Assembly (NCBI GenBank): GCA_020725585.1
Contig: DYES01000091.1
Coordinates: 1-38,025, forward strand
Origin: Desulfovirgula sp.
GTDB lineage: Bacteria > Bacillota > Desulfotomaculia > Desulfotomaculales > Nap2-2B
Length of the DNA: 38,025 nucleotides
Direction of reading: 5' to 3'
This document shows positions 15,892 through 25,515 of this stretch, piece by piece. A program made the position numbers and the translations under genes. The notes beneath the pieces were generated by a model. That model was not told the DNA's origin. It saw only the letters and a list, made by a program, of their open reading frames with translations, and did no database searches. Numbering within the stretch: the first letter of the stretch is position 1; each line of letters starts with the position of its first letter.

Positions 15892-17094
15892 TTATGTAGA
15901 AATGCCCCGGGGCTTATTAACCAATTCCCGTAGACGGACAAAAAAATTATACAATGTTTTGGATCTTTTCATGAACAGCGGGCTGACCAGGGCAAGGATA
16001 AGCACGTAAAGGGCGGCAAAAGGTTGCAGCATACCCGCCATCCCGGCCGAAGCAGCCAAGCCGGCCACGATAATGGCAAATTCACCGCGCGCGATTAGAG
16101 AGCACGCGATATTTGCCGCCGCCGCCCCTTTGTAGCCGCAGGCCCAGGCGCCGAGCCACCCCGCGAGGAGATTTCCGCCAATAGTGAAAACAACCGCCCA
16201 GACGGTAATGTCGAACACGGAGAAAAACTGCTGGTAATCGATTTGCATGCCGAACGAGAGAAAGAAAATTGCTCCAAAGAGGTCGCGAAAGGGCGTAAAC
16301 ATCTGAATAAGCTTTTTGGCATGGGACGTTTCCGCCAGGATCAGTCCCAGCAACAGGGCCCCCACGGCTTCGGAAATGCGCGCGGCTTCGGCCAGGTTGG
16401 CGCTCAGCAACAGGAAAGTAAAAGCGATGACGACGAAGGCTTCGGCGCTGCGCATGCTCAACAAGCGGTCGAAAAAGGCGCCCAGGCGCCGGCCCAGGAA
16501 AAACACCAGCGCGAGAAAAACCAGGACAACCAGGCCCCCCGTCGCCGAAGCGAGCCAGGAACTGTTTTGGGCCAGCAAATATCCCGAGAGAAAAGAAAGA
16601 AAGAAGGCCATAAAAATATCTTCGTACACCATCATGCCGAGAATTAATTCTGTTTCCGGGTTGGCCGTCCGTTTCGCCTCAACCAATAGCTTGGTTACCA
16701 TCGCGCTGCTGGAAACGGTGGTTATCCCGGCTACCACCAGCGCGTACGGCCAGGAATGGAAAAATACCCACCCCAGAACCAGGCCGCGGAAAAAATTCAT
16801 ACCAGTAAAAATACTTCCGCCTTTTATGATCGTCTTGCTATTTTGGACCACCTGGCTGATGGAAAATTCCAGGCCCAGGTAAAAAAGTAGAAAAAGCACA
16901 CCCAGCTCGCTTAATAATTCAATTGACTCACTATTTTTAATTAGGCCCAGGTTTGCCCGGGAAAATTCCGGGGCATTGGGACCTAAGAATATTCCCAGCA
17001 AGATCAACAGGGGAATAGAACAATATTTGAACCTCTGCGCCACCAGGATAGCCAGGCTGGCCAGAACAAAAATAATGCTTAAATTAACAAGCAC
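15892..17094 (-). CDS. khtU: K+/H+ antiporter subunit KhtU (CPA2 family)
   Basis: This is a membrane transporter of the CPA2 (KefB/KhtU) family that extrudes potassium in exchange for protons. The 400-residue protein is almost entirely hydrophobic, with about 12 membrane segments. The early [11 protein letters not shown] and the core [16 protein letters not shown] are family hallmarks, as is [15 protein letters not shown] and the ion-path [16 protein letters not shown]. It lacks a C-terminal RCK domain; that role is supplied by khtT, 3 nt upstream on the same strand. The order khtT-khtU matches Bacillus yhaT-yhaU. Confidence 0.88.
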   Translation of the reverse strand: MLVNLSIIFVLASLAILVAQRFKYCSIPLLILLGIFLGPNAPEFSRANLGLIKNSESIELLSELGVLFLLFYLGLEFSISQVVQNSKTIIKGGSIFTGMNFFRGLVLGWVFFHSWPYALVVAGITTVSSSAMVTKLLVEAKRTANPETELILGMMVYEDIFMAFFLSFLSGYLLAQNSSWLASATGGLVVLVFLALVFFLGRRLGAFFDRLLSMRSAEAFVVIAFTFLLLSANLAEAARISEAVGALLLGLILAETSHAKKLIQMFTPFRDLFGAIFFLSFGMQIDYQQFFSVFDITVWAVVFTIGGNLLAGWLGAWACGYKGAAAANIACSLIARGEFAIIVAGLAASAGMAGMLQPFAALYVLILALVSPLFMKRSKTLYNFFVRLRELVNKPRGIST

Positions 17095-17097
17095 GAA

Positions 17098-17604
17098 TCA
17101 CTCTCCCTTCCCGGTCACCATTTCCTGGAATTGCTCAATGCTCCCCGCTTTTCCGGCCACCACCACGGTTTGCCCGGGGGAAAATACAAAGCCGGGGCCC
17201 GGGTTAATGGTCGTTCTTTTCTTTCCTTTTCTTTCTTCTTCGATAACCGCAATCACCGTCACGTTCAAATTTTTACGCAGGCCCAGCTCACCTATGCTTT
17301 TTCCGGCAATTGGCGCCCCGGGAGCTATTTTCAGCCATTCGATGCGCAATTCAGCAATGGCCGTCTCCAGCTTTTCCAGCATTTTGGGTTGATAAAAAGC
17401 CCCTCCGATAATGGAGCCAATCTGCCGCGCTTCCTGATCCGTAAGAGTAACCGAACAGGCCGGTTCGTTCTCTTCCGGGGGGAAGTAAAACAGCTCGCGG
17501 TGGCCTTCGTCGTAAATCACCACCACCATCCGCTCTCCGCTTTCCAGTTCCGCCTGGTACTTCTTACCCAGGCCGGGCAGTTCCGCTTCTTTAATGTTGC
17601 CCAT
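17098..17604 (-). CDS. khtT: K+/H+ antiporter regulatory subunit KhtT (TrkA-C)
   Basis: A cytosolic regulator that gates KhtU, sensing nucleotides and pH in Bacillus. The first 70 residues begin NIKEAELPGLGKKYQAELESGE and include GHRELFYFPPEE and LTDQEARQIGSIIGGAFYQPK, specific for the KhtT/YhaT family. The last 85 form a TrkA-C (RCK-C) domain: APIAGKSIGELGLRKNLNVTVIAV, PGFVFSPGQTVVVAGKAGSIEQF. Length 168 aa matches. ATG 17604 has a GAGGT about 8 nt upstream. Three nt from khtU, so cotranscribed. Confidence 0.9.
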   Translation of the reverse strand: MGNIKEAELPGLGKKYQAELESGERMVVVIYDEGHRELFYFPPEENEPACSVTLTDQEARQIGSIIGGAFYQPKMLEKLETAIAELRIEWLKIAPGAPIAGKSIGELGLRKNLNVTVIAVIEEERKGKKRTTINPGPGFVFSPGQTVVVAGKAGSIEQFQEMVTGKGE

Positions 17605-17671
17605 TTTTTTAACCTCACTAACCAGATTACTGAAGCGTAAATTTTAAATTTTTTCCCTTAACATTCCAATT

Positions 17672-18619
17672 TTATTTTTTCAATTCCCAGACTTTACGCA
17701 CCGCCGCAATTAAATGCTCCGCTTTTAAACCGTACTTTTCCATCAGCTGGTCGGGGGTGCCCGATTCGCCAAAAACGTCCGGTATGCCTACTCTATGCAC
17801 GGGTACGGGGCAATGTTCACACACCGTTTCCGCCACTGCGGAGCCCAAACCGCCGATGATGTTATGTTCTTCCGCCGTCACAATCGCTCTTGTTTCCTTT
17901 GCCGCGCGAACAATTTCCTCAACGTCTAGGGGCTTAATGGTATGCACATTGAGAACCCGGACGCTCACCCCTTCTTTCGCCAGCTCTTCTGCCGCTGTTA
18001 ACGCTTCGGCCACCATGATTCCCGTGGCGATGATGGTGGCGTCGTTCCCTTGCCGCATCACCAGGGCTTTGCCGGGTTCAAAAAGAAAATCCTCTGCGTG
18101 CAGCACGGGAACGGCGGCCCGACCCAGCCTGATGTACACCGGCCCTTTTATTTTGGCCGCCGCCTGCACCGCTTTTCTGGTCTCCACAGCATCGGCGGGG
18201 ACGAAAATCGTCATGTGGGGCACAGCGCGCACCAGGGCAATATCTTCCACCGACTGGTGGGAAGCCCCGTCTTCACCCACGGTAATGCCGGCGTGGCTGG
18301 CGCATATTTTTACGTTCAGGCGGGGGTAGGCAATGCTGTTCCGCAACTGGTCAAAAGCCCGGCCGGGCGCAAAAACGGCAAACGTGCTGCAAAAAGGAAT
18401 TTTTCCCGCCGCGGCCAGTCCTGCCGCCGTCCCCAGCATGTTTTGCTCGGCAACGCCCATATCAAAAAAGCGGTGCGGAAAGTGTTTTCCAAAGTCAATG
18501 GTTTTGGTGGATTTGGCCAGGTCGGCATCCAGCACGACCACGTCTGGATTTTCCCTACCCAGCTCCACCAGAGCTTCCCCGTACGCTTCCCGGGTGGCAA
18601 TTTTTTTCAATCCCCCCAC
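17672..18619 (-). CDS. Transketolase, C-terminal half
   Basis: This is the pyrimidine-binding plus C-terminal domain half of a split transketolase, which moves two-carbon ketol units in the non-oxidative pentose phosphate pathway. It shows ATREAYGEALVELGRENPDVVVLDADLAKSTKT, FDMGVAEQNMLGTAAGLAAAGKIPF (the Glu needed for TPP activation), SHAGITVGEDGASHQSVEDIALVR and a C-terminal transketolase domain (HTIKPLDVEEI, VTAEEHNIIGGLGSAVAE). 315 residues is usual for the split form. GTG 18619 has GGAG seven nt upstream. It starts 13 nt after the N-terminal half. A 1-deoxyxylulose synthase-like partner is unlikely given the split layout. Confidence 0.93.
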   Translation of the reverse strand: MGGLKKIATREAYGEALVELGRENPDVVVLDADLAKSTKTIDFGKHFPHRFFDMGVAEQNMLGTAAGLAAAGKIPFCSTFAVFAPGRAFDQLRNSIAYPRLNVKICASHAGITVGEDGASHQSVEDIALVRAVPHMTIFVPADAVETRKAVQAAAKIKGPVYIRLGRAAVPVLHAEDFLFEPGKALVMRQGNDATIIATGIMVAEALTAAEELAKEGVSVRVLNVHTIKPLDVEEIVRAAKETRAIVTAEEHNIIGGLGSAVAETVCEHCPVPVHRVGIPDVFGESGTPDQLMEKYGLKAEHLIAAVRKVWELKK

Positions 18620-18632
18620 GACTCCTCTCCGG

Positions 18633-19475
18633 TTAATTTGGCGCCAGGCCGGCCTGGGCAGCCAGTTCGGCCAGCGCCCGCTCGGCTTCCTCGGGCCTGG
18701 GCGCCGCCCCGTGCCAGTTCACCTGGTTTTCCATGAAAGACACGCCTTTGCCTTTTACAGTTCTCGCCACGATCATCTGGGGCCGCCCCCTTACCTGCCT
18801 GGCCACCTCGACAGCCTGGATGATCTGCACCATATCGTGGCCGTCGATTACCTGCACATCCCAGCCGAAAGCCACCCATTTCTCGGCTACCGGCTCGACA
18901 GACATCACCTCCGTTACCGGCCCGTCAATTTGCAGGCCGTTGTAATCCAAAAAGGCGGTTACGTTATCCAGCCGGTAGTGAGCCGCCGCCATGGCCGCTT
19001 CCCAAACCATTCCCTCTTGAATTTCGCCGTCGCCCAACAAAACAAAAACACGGTAATCACGGCCGTCAAGCCTGGCGGCCAGGGCCATGCCGTTGCCCGC
19101 GGACAACCCCTGGCCCAAAGAACCGGTAGATATTTCTACACCGGGCAGGCTCTTCATATCCGGATGGCCCTGCAGGCGGCTCCCCAGCTTGCGCAAGGTG
19201 AGCAGCTCTTCTACCGGAAAAAAGCCCCGTTCGGCCAGAGCGGCATAAAGCAACGGGGCGGCGTGCCCCTTGGAGAGAATAAACCTGTCCCGATCCGGCC
19301 AGGAGGGTCTTTGCGGATCGAGGCGCATCAGGTGAAAATAAAGGGCAGTAACAATGTCGGCGGCGGACAAGGAGCCCCCCGGGTGGCCGGAACCGGCCGC
19401 CGCGGTCATCCGGATAATGTGGGTACGAATCTCCCTGGCCTTATTCTGAAGCCAGGCAATTTTCTCCTGTTCCAT
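18633..19475 (-). CDS. Transketolase, N-terminal half
   Basis: This is the thiamine diphosphate (pyrophosphate-binding) half of a split transketolase. Family motifs are [74 protein letters not shown], and the TPP motif [33 protein letters not shown]. Length 280 aa is typical. The ATG has AGGAGG about 8 nt upstream. It is the first gene of the pair, and the C-terminal half follows 13 nt downstream. Confidence 0.94.
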   Translation of the reverse strand: MEQEKIAWLQNKAREIRTHIIRMTAAAGSGHPGGSLSAADIVTALYFHLMRLDPQRPSWPDRDRFILSKGHAAPLLYAALAERGFFPVEELLTLRKLGSRLQGHPDMKSLPGVEISTGSLGQGLSAGNGMALAARLDGRDYRVFVLLGDGEIQEGMVWEAAMAAAHYRLDNVTAFLDYNGLQIDGPVTEVMSVEPVAEKWVAFGWDVQVIDGHDMVQIIQAVEVARQVRGRPQMIVARTVKGKGVSFMENQVNWHGAAPRPEEAERALAELAAQAGLAPN

Positions 19476-19491
19476 CTTTTTACCTCCTGTT

Positions 19492-20391
19492 TTATTTCCT
19501 GTATTGTTTAAATCCTTCTCCTAAAACTTCGTGAACGTCGGCTAAAATCATAAAGGCCCGGGGGTCAATTTCATAAACCAGATCTTTTAACCTGGTTACC
19601 TCCGTCCGGTTCACCACCACCAGGAGTACTTCCCGGGGGGAGCCCGTGTACACACCGCGCGCCTTTAAAGCCGTCGCCCCGCGGTTTAAATCTTTAATCA
19701 CCGACTGCGCGATCTGGTCGCTCCTTGTGGAGATAATAAAAAAGGCCTTTGTGTAGCTGATCCCTTCCTGAACCAGGTCGACAAGCCAGGCCGTGACAAA
19801 AATAGTAATCAGGGCGTACATGGCCAACTCCCAGGAACGGAAAGTAAAGCCCGCGCTCAAAACCACCAGGCCGTCGACCAAAAACAAGAGCTGGCCAACG
19901 TTGGCGCCAGTATATGTCCGTAAAATGGCGGCGGCCAGGTCGGTGCCGCCCGTAGTGCCCCGGTAGCGAAAGACGATGCCCAACCCCAGGCCGACCAGCA
20001 CGCCGCCAAAGACACTGGCCAGCAAGGGGTCCCTGGTGGCCACGGGCAGGTAAGGAGCCAAAACATCGACCAAAAAAGACAGGCTGACGGTTCCGTACAG
20101 GGATCGAAAGCCGAACTTTAACCCCAGGCGGTAAATGCCCAGCAAAAACAAGGGAATGTTTAAAGCCAGCATGGTCATGCCCACAGGCACGCCGGTCAAG
20201 TAGTGCAATACCGTAGCTATGCCGCTTACCCCGCCGGCGGCAATTTTATTGGGCACCAAAAATAAATCCAGACCCAGGGCAATGAGCAGCACCCCGCTGG
20301 TTACACCCCAAAACTCCCCGAGCGCCCTGACCGCGCGCATCCGCCAGCTTTTCTCGGATGCCACACCAGTTTTGAAAAATTTTATTTCCAA
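19492..20391 (-). CDS. YitT-family membrane protein
   Basis: A member of the YitT/DUF161 family, inner-membrane proteins of unknown transport role in Firmicutes. The first 190 residues have about six hydrophobic segments ([54 protein letters not shown]), and the last 80 form a soluble DUF2179 domain ([58 protein letters not shown]). Length 299 aa matches. The start is TTG 20391, with GGGAG very close; a downstream start is possible. It lies 16 nt upstream of the transketolase N-half on the same strand, so may be cotranscribed; the functional link is unclear. Confidence 0.88.
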   Translation of the reverse strand: MEIKFFKTGVASEKSWRMRAVRALGEFWGVTSGVLLIALGLDLFLVPNKIAAGGVSGIATVLHYLTGVPVGMTMLALNIPLFLLGIYRLGLKFGFRSLYGTVSLSFLVDVLAPYLPVATRDPLLASVFGGVLVGLGLGIVFRYRGTTGGTDLAAAILRTYTGANVGQLLFLVDGLVVLSAGFTFRSWELAMYALITIFVTAWLVDLVQEGISYTKAFFIISTRSDQIAQSVIKDLNRGATALKARGVYTGSPREVLLVVVNRTEVTRLKDLVYEIDPRAFMILADVHEVLGEGFKQYRK

Positions 20392-20455
20392 TCTCTCCCT
20401 GCGGAGAACATCTTCTTTATTACCCTCTTACCAGATAATAGTATATTTCATATGA

Positions 20456-20471
20456 GGGAACGAAAGTTCCC
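20456..20471. repeat. Perfect short hairpin between prfB and yitT
   Basis: GGGAAC and GTTCCC form a 6-bp stem around GAAA as read on the plus strand (a GNRA-type tetraloop there, TTTC on the minus strand). It lies about 55 nt past the prfB stop. No T-run follows in the minus direction, so it is not a convincing terminator. Confidence 0.45.
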
Positions 20472-20526
20472 GTGAGGTACTCCCAACAGCTTTATGGCAA
20501 CCGGTTATGTCCTTCCTTATGGCCTT

Positions 20527-21661
20527 CTATGCCTTTTGAGCCTGCCTGTTATTGTGTTGCTGCCCCTTTGCCTTCACCTTCAGATAAGCAGAAATAAAGA
20601 TGTCTATTTCGCCATCCATAACGGCATCCACGTTGCCCGTTTCCACGCCGGTGCGATGATCCTTGACCAGGCTATACGGGTGGAAAACGTAGGAGCGAAT
20701 CTGGCTTCCCCAGGCGATTTCCATTTGCTCCCCCCTTAAGGCGGCCAGCTCCGCTTCTTTCTTTTTTAATTCCAGGTCGAGAAGTTTTGCCTTTAATATT
20801 TTCATGGCGGTATTGCGATTGGCAATTTGCGACCGTTCGCTCTGGCACTGGACCACGATCCCGGTAGGCAGGTGGGTAATCCGGACGGCGGATTCGGTCT
20901 TATTCACGTGCTGGCCGCCCGCTCCGCTGGAGCGAAAGGTATCTATTCTTAAATCCTCGGGATCAATTTCTATTTCCAGGTTTTCTTCCACCTGGGGCAA
21001 GACATCCACCGAAGCAAAGGAGGTATGCCGCCGGCCGCTGGCGTCAAAAGGAGAAATCCGTACCAGCCGGTGCACCCCTTTTTCCGCCTGCAGGTAGCCG
21101 TAGGCCCACTTTCCAAGCACCATCAGGGTGGCGCTCTTGATTCCCGCTTCGTCGCCCGGCAATAAATCAACCACGTCCACTTTGTAGCCTTTATCTTCCG
21201 CCCAGCGATTATACATGCGCAGCAACATTTGCACCCAATCTTGCGCCTCGGTTCCGCCGGCCCCGGCGTGCAGGGACAAAATTGCCGACTCCTGGTCGTA
21301 AGGCCCGCTTAAAAACACCTGCAGTTCCGCCTGCGCTACGCGGCCGCGCAGGCTGGCGAGCTCCCGGACAACCTCCCCGGCTATCTCCTCGTCGTCTTCC
21401 TCCATCCCTAAGGCCAGCAAGATGGAAAGATCTTCGTAGCTACGGAACAGTTTTTGAAAGGAAGCGACGGTTTCTTTTAACCTGGACAATTCCTGAGTTG
21501 CCCGCTGGGCTTTTTCCTGGTCGCTCCAGAAACCCGGCTGGAGCATCTGCTCCTCCAGCCGGGTTATTTCTTTCTCCTTTTCTGCTATGTCAAAGAGAAA
21601 CCCTCAATTCATCCAGGCGTTTGCCAATTCCCTCTAACTCGCGGTGAAGCTCTGAAAACAC
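20527..21661 (-). CDS. prfB: Peptide chain release factor 2 (programmed +1 frameshift)
   Basis: RF2 ends translation at UGA and UAA codons. The gene is in two frames: GTG 21661 starts a 23-codon ORF ending CTT TGA (stop at 21592-21590), and a +1 shift continues into the 354-residue main frame that reads [16 protein letters not shown]. Total about 377 aa. Anticodon-mimic motif [15 protein letters not shown] and the peptidyl-transferase motif [22 protein letters not shown] are clear RF2 signatures. GGAGGG lies about 10 nt before the GTG. The frame is regulated by its own product: when RF2 is low, UGA is read slowly and the shift occurs. secA precedes it on the same strand. Confidence 0.95.
21589..21607 (-). 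promoter_or_regulatory. prfB: RF2 programmed +1 frameshift site
   Basis: The minus strand reads TTGAGGGTTTCTCTTTGAC: an SD-like GAGGG, a short spacer, then CTT TGA C. The same arrangement (AGGGG, then CUU UGA C) is known from E. coli prfB, where ribosomes slip +1 at CUU. Confidence 0.92.
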
Positions 21662-21705
21662 CTTCTGATGCCCTCCTTAATTTTGCCAAAATAAATTTTT
21701 TTAGA

Positions 21706-24342
21706 TTAGCTGACCGCCCGGCCGCAGCACTTTTTATATTTCCTGCCGCTGCCGCAGGGGCAGGGATCGTTGCGGCCTACCCTGTTTTCCCTTTTGACCG
21801 GCTGCCGAGGACCCTCCTCCTGGTAGCGATTTTCCACCACCTGGCGCCTCTGCGGTTGAGGCGTCTGGACAATGTTCACCCGGTAAATGTACCGCACCAC
21901 GTCATCCTGAATGTTGGCGATCATATTCTGGAACATTTGGTAGCTTTCAAACTTATATTCAATGAGCGGGTCTTTCTGGCCGTAGGCCCGCAGGCCAATG
22001 CCTTCCCGGAGCTGATCCATGGCGTCTAAGTGATCCATCCACTTATCGTCCACAATCTTTAAGAGCAGCACACGCTCAATCTCGCGCATGGTTTCCGCAC
22101 CCAGCGCCTGCTCCCTTTCTTCATAAGCTGTAAGGGCACGCGCTAGCAACTCTTCTTTAATTCTTTGCCTTCCCGTCTCGGCAAAATCTTCGGGCCTGAA
22201 GTCGTGCGCGGGCAAAAACAGCTGCCCGGCTGTTTTCAGCAGCCCGGCCAGGTCCCATTCTTCTTCGTGCACCCCTTCGGGGCAATAAGTGTCCACCGTT
22301 CTTTCCACAACTTCTTTAATCATCTGCTGGATGATTTCTTTCAGGTTCTCACCCATCAGTACCTGGCGGCGCTGGCGGTAGATCAGTTCCCGCTGCTGGT
22401 TAATCACGTCGTCGTACTGGAGCACGTGCTTGCGAATATCAAAGTTGCGGTTCTCCACCCGCTTCTGGGCCGTTTCAATGGAACGGGTGATCAGGCTGTG
22501 CTCGATGGGCACATCCTCGTCAATCCCCAGGCGGTCCATAATCCCGGCGATGTTATCCGAACCAAAGAGGCGCATCAAGTCATCTTCTAAGGAACTGAAG
22601 AACTGCGTGGAACCCGGGTCTCCCTGCCGGCCGGCGCGGCCGCGCAGCTGGTTATCGATGCGCCTGCTCTCGTGCCGCTCCGTACCGATAATATGCAGAC
22701 CGCCCAGAGCGACTACCTTTTTATGCTCCTCGCCGGTTATTTTCTTGTATTTCTCCAGCAGCTCGCGGTAAAGCGAGTTTACTTGGGGGTCCCCCAGGTT
22801 TAGATCGTAACCCTGGCTTTTAAGCTCCGCCTGCGCCAGAAACTCCGGGTTGCCCCCCAGCAAAATGTCCGTACCGCGCCCCGCCATGTTGGTGGCAATG
22901 GTCACCGCACCCAGGCGCCCGGCCTGGGCCACAATTTCAGCCTCTTTTTCGTGGTACTTGGCGTTTAACACCTGGTGGGGGACACCCTTTTTCTTCAGCA
23001 TCTGGCTTAAAATCTCGGACTTTTCAATGGAAATGGTCCCCACCAGCACCGGCTGGCCGGTGGCGTGGCGCCGAGCAATTTCCTCCACCACGGCCTTAAA
23101 CTTGGCCCTTTCCGTTTTATAAATTACATCCGGCAGGTCCCGGCGAATCATCGGCATGTTGGTGGGAATCACCACCACGTCCAGCTTATAAATTTTCCGA
23201 AACTCTTCCTCTTCGGTCGCGGCCGTACCGGTCATGCCGGCCAGCTTTTCATACATCCGGAAGTAATTTTGAAAAGTGATCGTGGCCAGCGTCTGGGACT
23301 CCCGCTCAATGCGCACTCCTTCCTTGGCCTCGATTGCCTGGTGGAGGCCCTCGCTGTAGCGGCGGCCAAACATCAGCCGGCCGGTAAACTCGTCCACGAT
23401 GATTACCTGCCCGTCCTTGACTACGTAATCCCGGTCGCGCTTCATCAGGGCGTGAGCCTTTAAAGCCTGGTACAAGTGGTGGGTCAGTTCCACGTGGCGG
23501 TCGTCGTAAAGGTTTTCTATCTTCAGCATTTTTTCCACTTTGGCCACGCCTTCTTCGGTAAGCGCCACCGTATGCGCCTTCTCGTCCACGGTGTAGTCTT
23601 GATCGCGCACCAGGCGCGGCACCAGCCGGGCAAAAGTATAATACAAATCGGTGGCCTTTTCGGCCTGGCCGGAAATAATCAGGGGAGTCCGCGCTTCGTC
23701 AATCAGGATGCTGTCCACTTCGTCCACAATGGCGTAGTAGAGCTCCCGCTGCACCAGCTGGTCCGGGTGAAGGGCCATGTTATCCCTTAAATAGTCAAAA
23801 CCAAACTCGTTGTTGGTGCCGTAGGTTACGTCTGCGGCATAAGCGTGCCTGCGCTCCGCGGTATCCAGCCCGTGCACAATCAGGCCGACGGAAAGCCCCA
23901 AAAATTTATAAATCCTGCCCATCCATTCGCTGTCCCGGCGGGCCAGGTAATCGTTTACGGTCACCACGTGCACCCCGCGGCCCGTCAAGGCATTTAAATA
24001 AACGGGCAGCGTGGCCACCAGTGTTTTTCCTTCACCCGTCTTCATCTCGGCGATGCGCCCCTGGTGCAGGACGATGCCGCCCATCAGCTGCACATCAAAA
24101 TGGCGCATATCCAAAACCCGCCGGCTAACCTCCCGCACCACCGCAAAAGCTTCCGTCAGCAGGTCATCCAGCGTTTCCCCACGCGCCAGGCGCTCTTTAA
24201 ATTCCACCGTTTTCGCCCGCAGCTGATCGTCGCTGAGCGCGCCAATTTCCGGCTCCAGGGCATTTATCTGCTGCACTATACGCTCCAGGCGTTTGATCTC
24301 CCGCGCATTATCATCCAGTAAGTTACGCAACACTTTCAGCAT
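21706..24342 (-). CDS. secA: Protein translocase ATPase SecA
   Basis: SecA drives secretory proteins through SecYEG using ATP. The Walker A motif is MKTGEGKT at residues 100-107. The DEAD-like [23 protein letters not shown] and the second RecA domain ([47 protein letters not shown]) are intact. The C-terminus carries the zinc-binding SEC-C motif [13 protein letters not shown] that contacts SecB or ribosomes. About 878 residues is full length. ATG 24342 has GGAAGG about 9 nt upstream; an in-frame start eleven codons earlier is unlikely. It has its own promoter with an overlapping inverted repeat and leads into prfB. Confidence 0.97.
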   Translation of the reverse strand: MLKVLRNLLDDNAREIKRLERIVQQINALEPEIGALSDDQLRAKTVEFKERLARGETLDDLLTEAFAVVREVSRRVLDMRHFDVQLMGGIVLHQGRIAEMKTGEGKTLVATLPVYLNALTGRGVHVVTVNDYLARRDSEWMGRIYKFLGLSVGLIVHGLDTAERRHAYAADVTYGTNNEFGFDYLRDNMALHPDQLVQRELYYAIVDEVDSILIDEARTPLIISGQAEKATDLYYTFARLVPRLVRDQDYTVDEKAHTVALTEEGVAKVEKMLKIENLYDDRHVELTHHLYQALKAHALMKRDRDYVVKDGQVIIVDEFTGRLMFGRRYSEGLHQAIEAKEGVRIERESQTLATITFQNYFRMYEKLAGMTGTAATEEEEFRKIYKLDVVVIPTNMPMIRRDLPDVIYKTERAKFKAVVEEIARRHATGQPVLVGTISIEKSEILSQMLKKKGVPHQVLNAKYHEKEAEIVAQAGRLGAVTIATNMAGRGTDILLGGNPEFLAQAELKSQGYDLNLGDPQVNSLYRELLEKYKKITGEEHKKVVALGGLHIIGTERHESRRIDNQLRGRAGRQGDPGSTQFFSSLEDDLMRLFGSDNIAGIMDRLGIDEDVPIEHSLITRSIETAQKRVENRNFDIRKHVLQYDDVINQQRELIYRQRRQVLMGENLKEIIQQMIKEVVERTVDTYCPEGVHEEEWDLAGLLKTAGQLFLPAHDFRPEDFAETGRQRIKEELLARALTAYEEREQALGAETMREIERVLLLKIVDDKWMDHLDAMDQLREGIGLRAYGQKDPLIEYKFESYQMFQNMIANIQDDVVRYIYRVNIVQTPQPQRRQVVENRYQEEGPRQPVKRENRVGRNDPCPCGSGRKYKKCCGRAVS

Positions 24343-24459
24343 AAAAAAATCACCTTCCACCACGGGAAAAAACAATTGCTTCCCTATAAACCCAAGGGGA
24401 AAAGCCCCAAAAAAGTTATTAAGCGCAAAAAATCGACTTGCTAACCTCTTGCAAACTTA

Positions 24460-24488
24460 ATTGTAACATTTGTTTTTTAAAGTTACAA
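24460..24488 (-). promoter_or_regulatory. secA promoter overlapped by an inverted repeat
   Basis: The minus strand has TTGTAA (24488-24483), a 17-nt spacer and TACAAT (24465-24460). The same bases form a perfect 7-nt inverted repeat, TTGTAAC-N14-GTTACAA (24488-24461), so a dimeric regulator bound there would cover both promoter elements. The rest of the stretch 24343-24684 holds the terminator of the next upstream gene and no coding sequence I can support. Confidence 0.6.
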
Positions 24489-24572
24489 GTCTTGGGGGGA
24501 GAACGAGCGGGCAATCTCGCCATTTCCAGGCGACAAGCCTTAAAATTATTTAAAAAGTGCCTGCCTCATAAT

Positions 24573-24606
24573 GAAAAAGACCCCGGCCGGGCTTGCCGGC
24601 GGGGCC
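24573..24606 (-). terminator. Intrinsic terminator after the Cys-rich/ferredoxin cassette
   Basis: The minus strand reads GGCCCCGCCGG, loop CAAGC, CCGGCCGGGGTC, then TTTTTC. The stem is GC-rich and sits about 80 nt past the end of the gene at 24685-25239. Confidence 0.85.
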
Positions 24607-24684
24607 TGGATAATTCTTTTTTTCTCCGGGTACAGGCAGGGAATTAACCCCTATTTTTGCCCGGCGCCTTTAAGCGAAAAGAAG

Positions 24685-25239
24685 CTAACAAGAAGTAAAT
24701 TCGCTGCAAAAACAACAGTTGCCATCCTGTTCCATATTGCGCAAAAGACTGACTTTAACGGGGAACCCCAGCCCATGGTAAATTCCCTTCAAAACCGCCA
24801 GGCAGCCCTGCTGGCAGGGCAGGGAACTGCCGACTGGCAATTCATCTTTGAGCAGCTGGTAAACAGAACACTCGCCGACGGAAAAAATAAAGCGCCTGGT
24901 GGTGCTCTCCAGGATCCGCCATTTATCCTGCGGCCTGGTGGCCAGAAGCCAGATTTCTATGTAGCGCTGAGGGATGGCAGGAAAGACCAGGCCGGTTTTT
25001 TGGGCCGCTTCCTCGGCCACCTGCGCGGTACGGTCCTTGTATTTTTGCCCGGCGGCCAGGACCCCTTCGGCCACGCGCCGGCCGTACTCAGCAAAGAAAT
25101 CGGCCAGCTCCGGGGCGCCCGGGCAAGCGCTTAATTTTTCCGCCACTTCTTGTGCCACCCCGGAAACGGCCAGGCTGCTTAATTCGGCAAGCAAGCCTTC
25201 TGCCAGGTCGTAGTCGTATTCAGGATAGGTTCTGGCCAA
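24685..25239 (-). CDS. Cys-rich protein of unknown function, last gene of an Fe-S cassette
   Basis: I do not recognise this 184-residue protein with certainty. The N-terminal 100 residues are helical and acidic. The C-terminal part carries a cluster of cysteines: GECSVYQLL, then PCQQGCLAVLKGIYHGLGFPVK, and finally NMEQDGNCCFCSEFTSC. The pattern Cys...Gly-Phe-x-Val...Gly-x-Cys-Cys-x-Cys/Phe resembles the C-terminal region of the L-2-amino-thiazoline-4-carboxylate hydrolase-like/V4R group, some of which bind metal or Fe-S; this is a motif-level resemblance only. TTG 25239 has GGAGG 8 nt upstream, better than the GTG inside the SD. It overlaps the ferredoxin gene by 20 nt, so the two are translationally linked. 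Confidence 0.75.
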   Translation of the reverse strand: MARTYPEYDYDLAEGLLAELSSLAVSGVAQEVAEKLSACPGAPELADFFAEYGRRVAEGVLAAGQKYKDRTAQVAEEAAQKTGLVFPAIPQRYIEIWLLATRPQDKWRILESTTRRFIFSVGECSVYQLLKDELPVGSSLPCQQGCLAVLKGIYHGLGFPVKVSLLRNMEQDGNCCFCSEFTSC

Positions 25240-25501
25240 CGACGACACCTCCCCGGGAAGATAAGTTGACTTTTAAGGTAATGGCTTTTTTCGGGCAGAC
25301 CTCCACGCACTTTCCGCACCCCACGCAGGCCATCCAGTAGTAGGGCTTTAAAACGTATTCCTCTTCCGGAGTTTCTCGAAACTTGTAGACTCTGGCGGGG
25401 GCTGCTTTAAAAACGGCCTGGGGGCAAACCTGCAGGCAGAGCCCGCATTCCAACGGGCTTTTGCAGAGATTCTGGTCAATGGTAAGCTGGTCTTTGGTCA
25501 C
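25220..25501 (-). CDS. Small 2x[4Fe-4S] ferredoxin-like protein
   Basis: A 93-residue electron carrier with two iron-sulfur motifs: the first is a variant Cys-x6-Cys-x2-Cys-x3-CysPro in LCKSPLECGLCLQVCP; the second is a regular CVGCGKCVEVCPKKAI. Between them lies a longer segment rich in Tyr/Lys/Glu (VYKFRETPEEEYVLKPYYW), unlike a minimal clostridial ferredoxin. GTG 25501 is preferred over earlier starts, which lie in the preceding gene's frame shadow; GAGGGGG precedes it by about 9 nt. It starts 14 nt after the 274-aa Fe-S protein and overlaps the next gene by 20 nt. Probably shuttles electrons for the cassette. Confidence 0.85.
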   Translation of the reverse strand: MTKDQLTIDQNLCKSPLECGLCLQVCPQAVFKAAPARVYKFRETPEEEYVLKPYYWMACVGCGKCVEVCPKKAITLKVNLSSRGGVVVGQNLS

Positions 25502-25515
25502 CTCTGGGCACCCCC

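Noticed and set aside
18333-19511. 392-codon plus-strand ORF across the transketolase genes
   Set aside because: A shadow in high-GC sequence; the minus strand carries both transketolase halves with all motifs.
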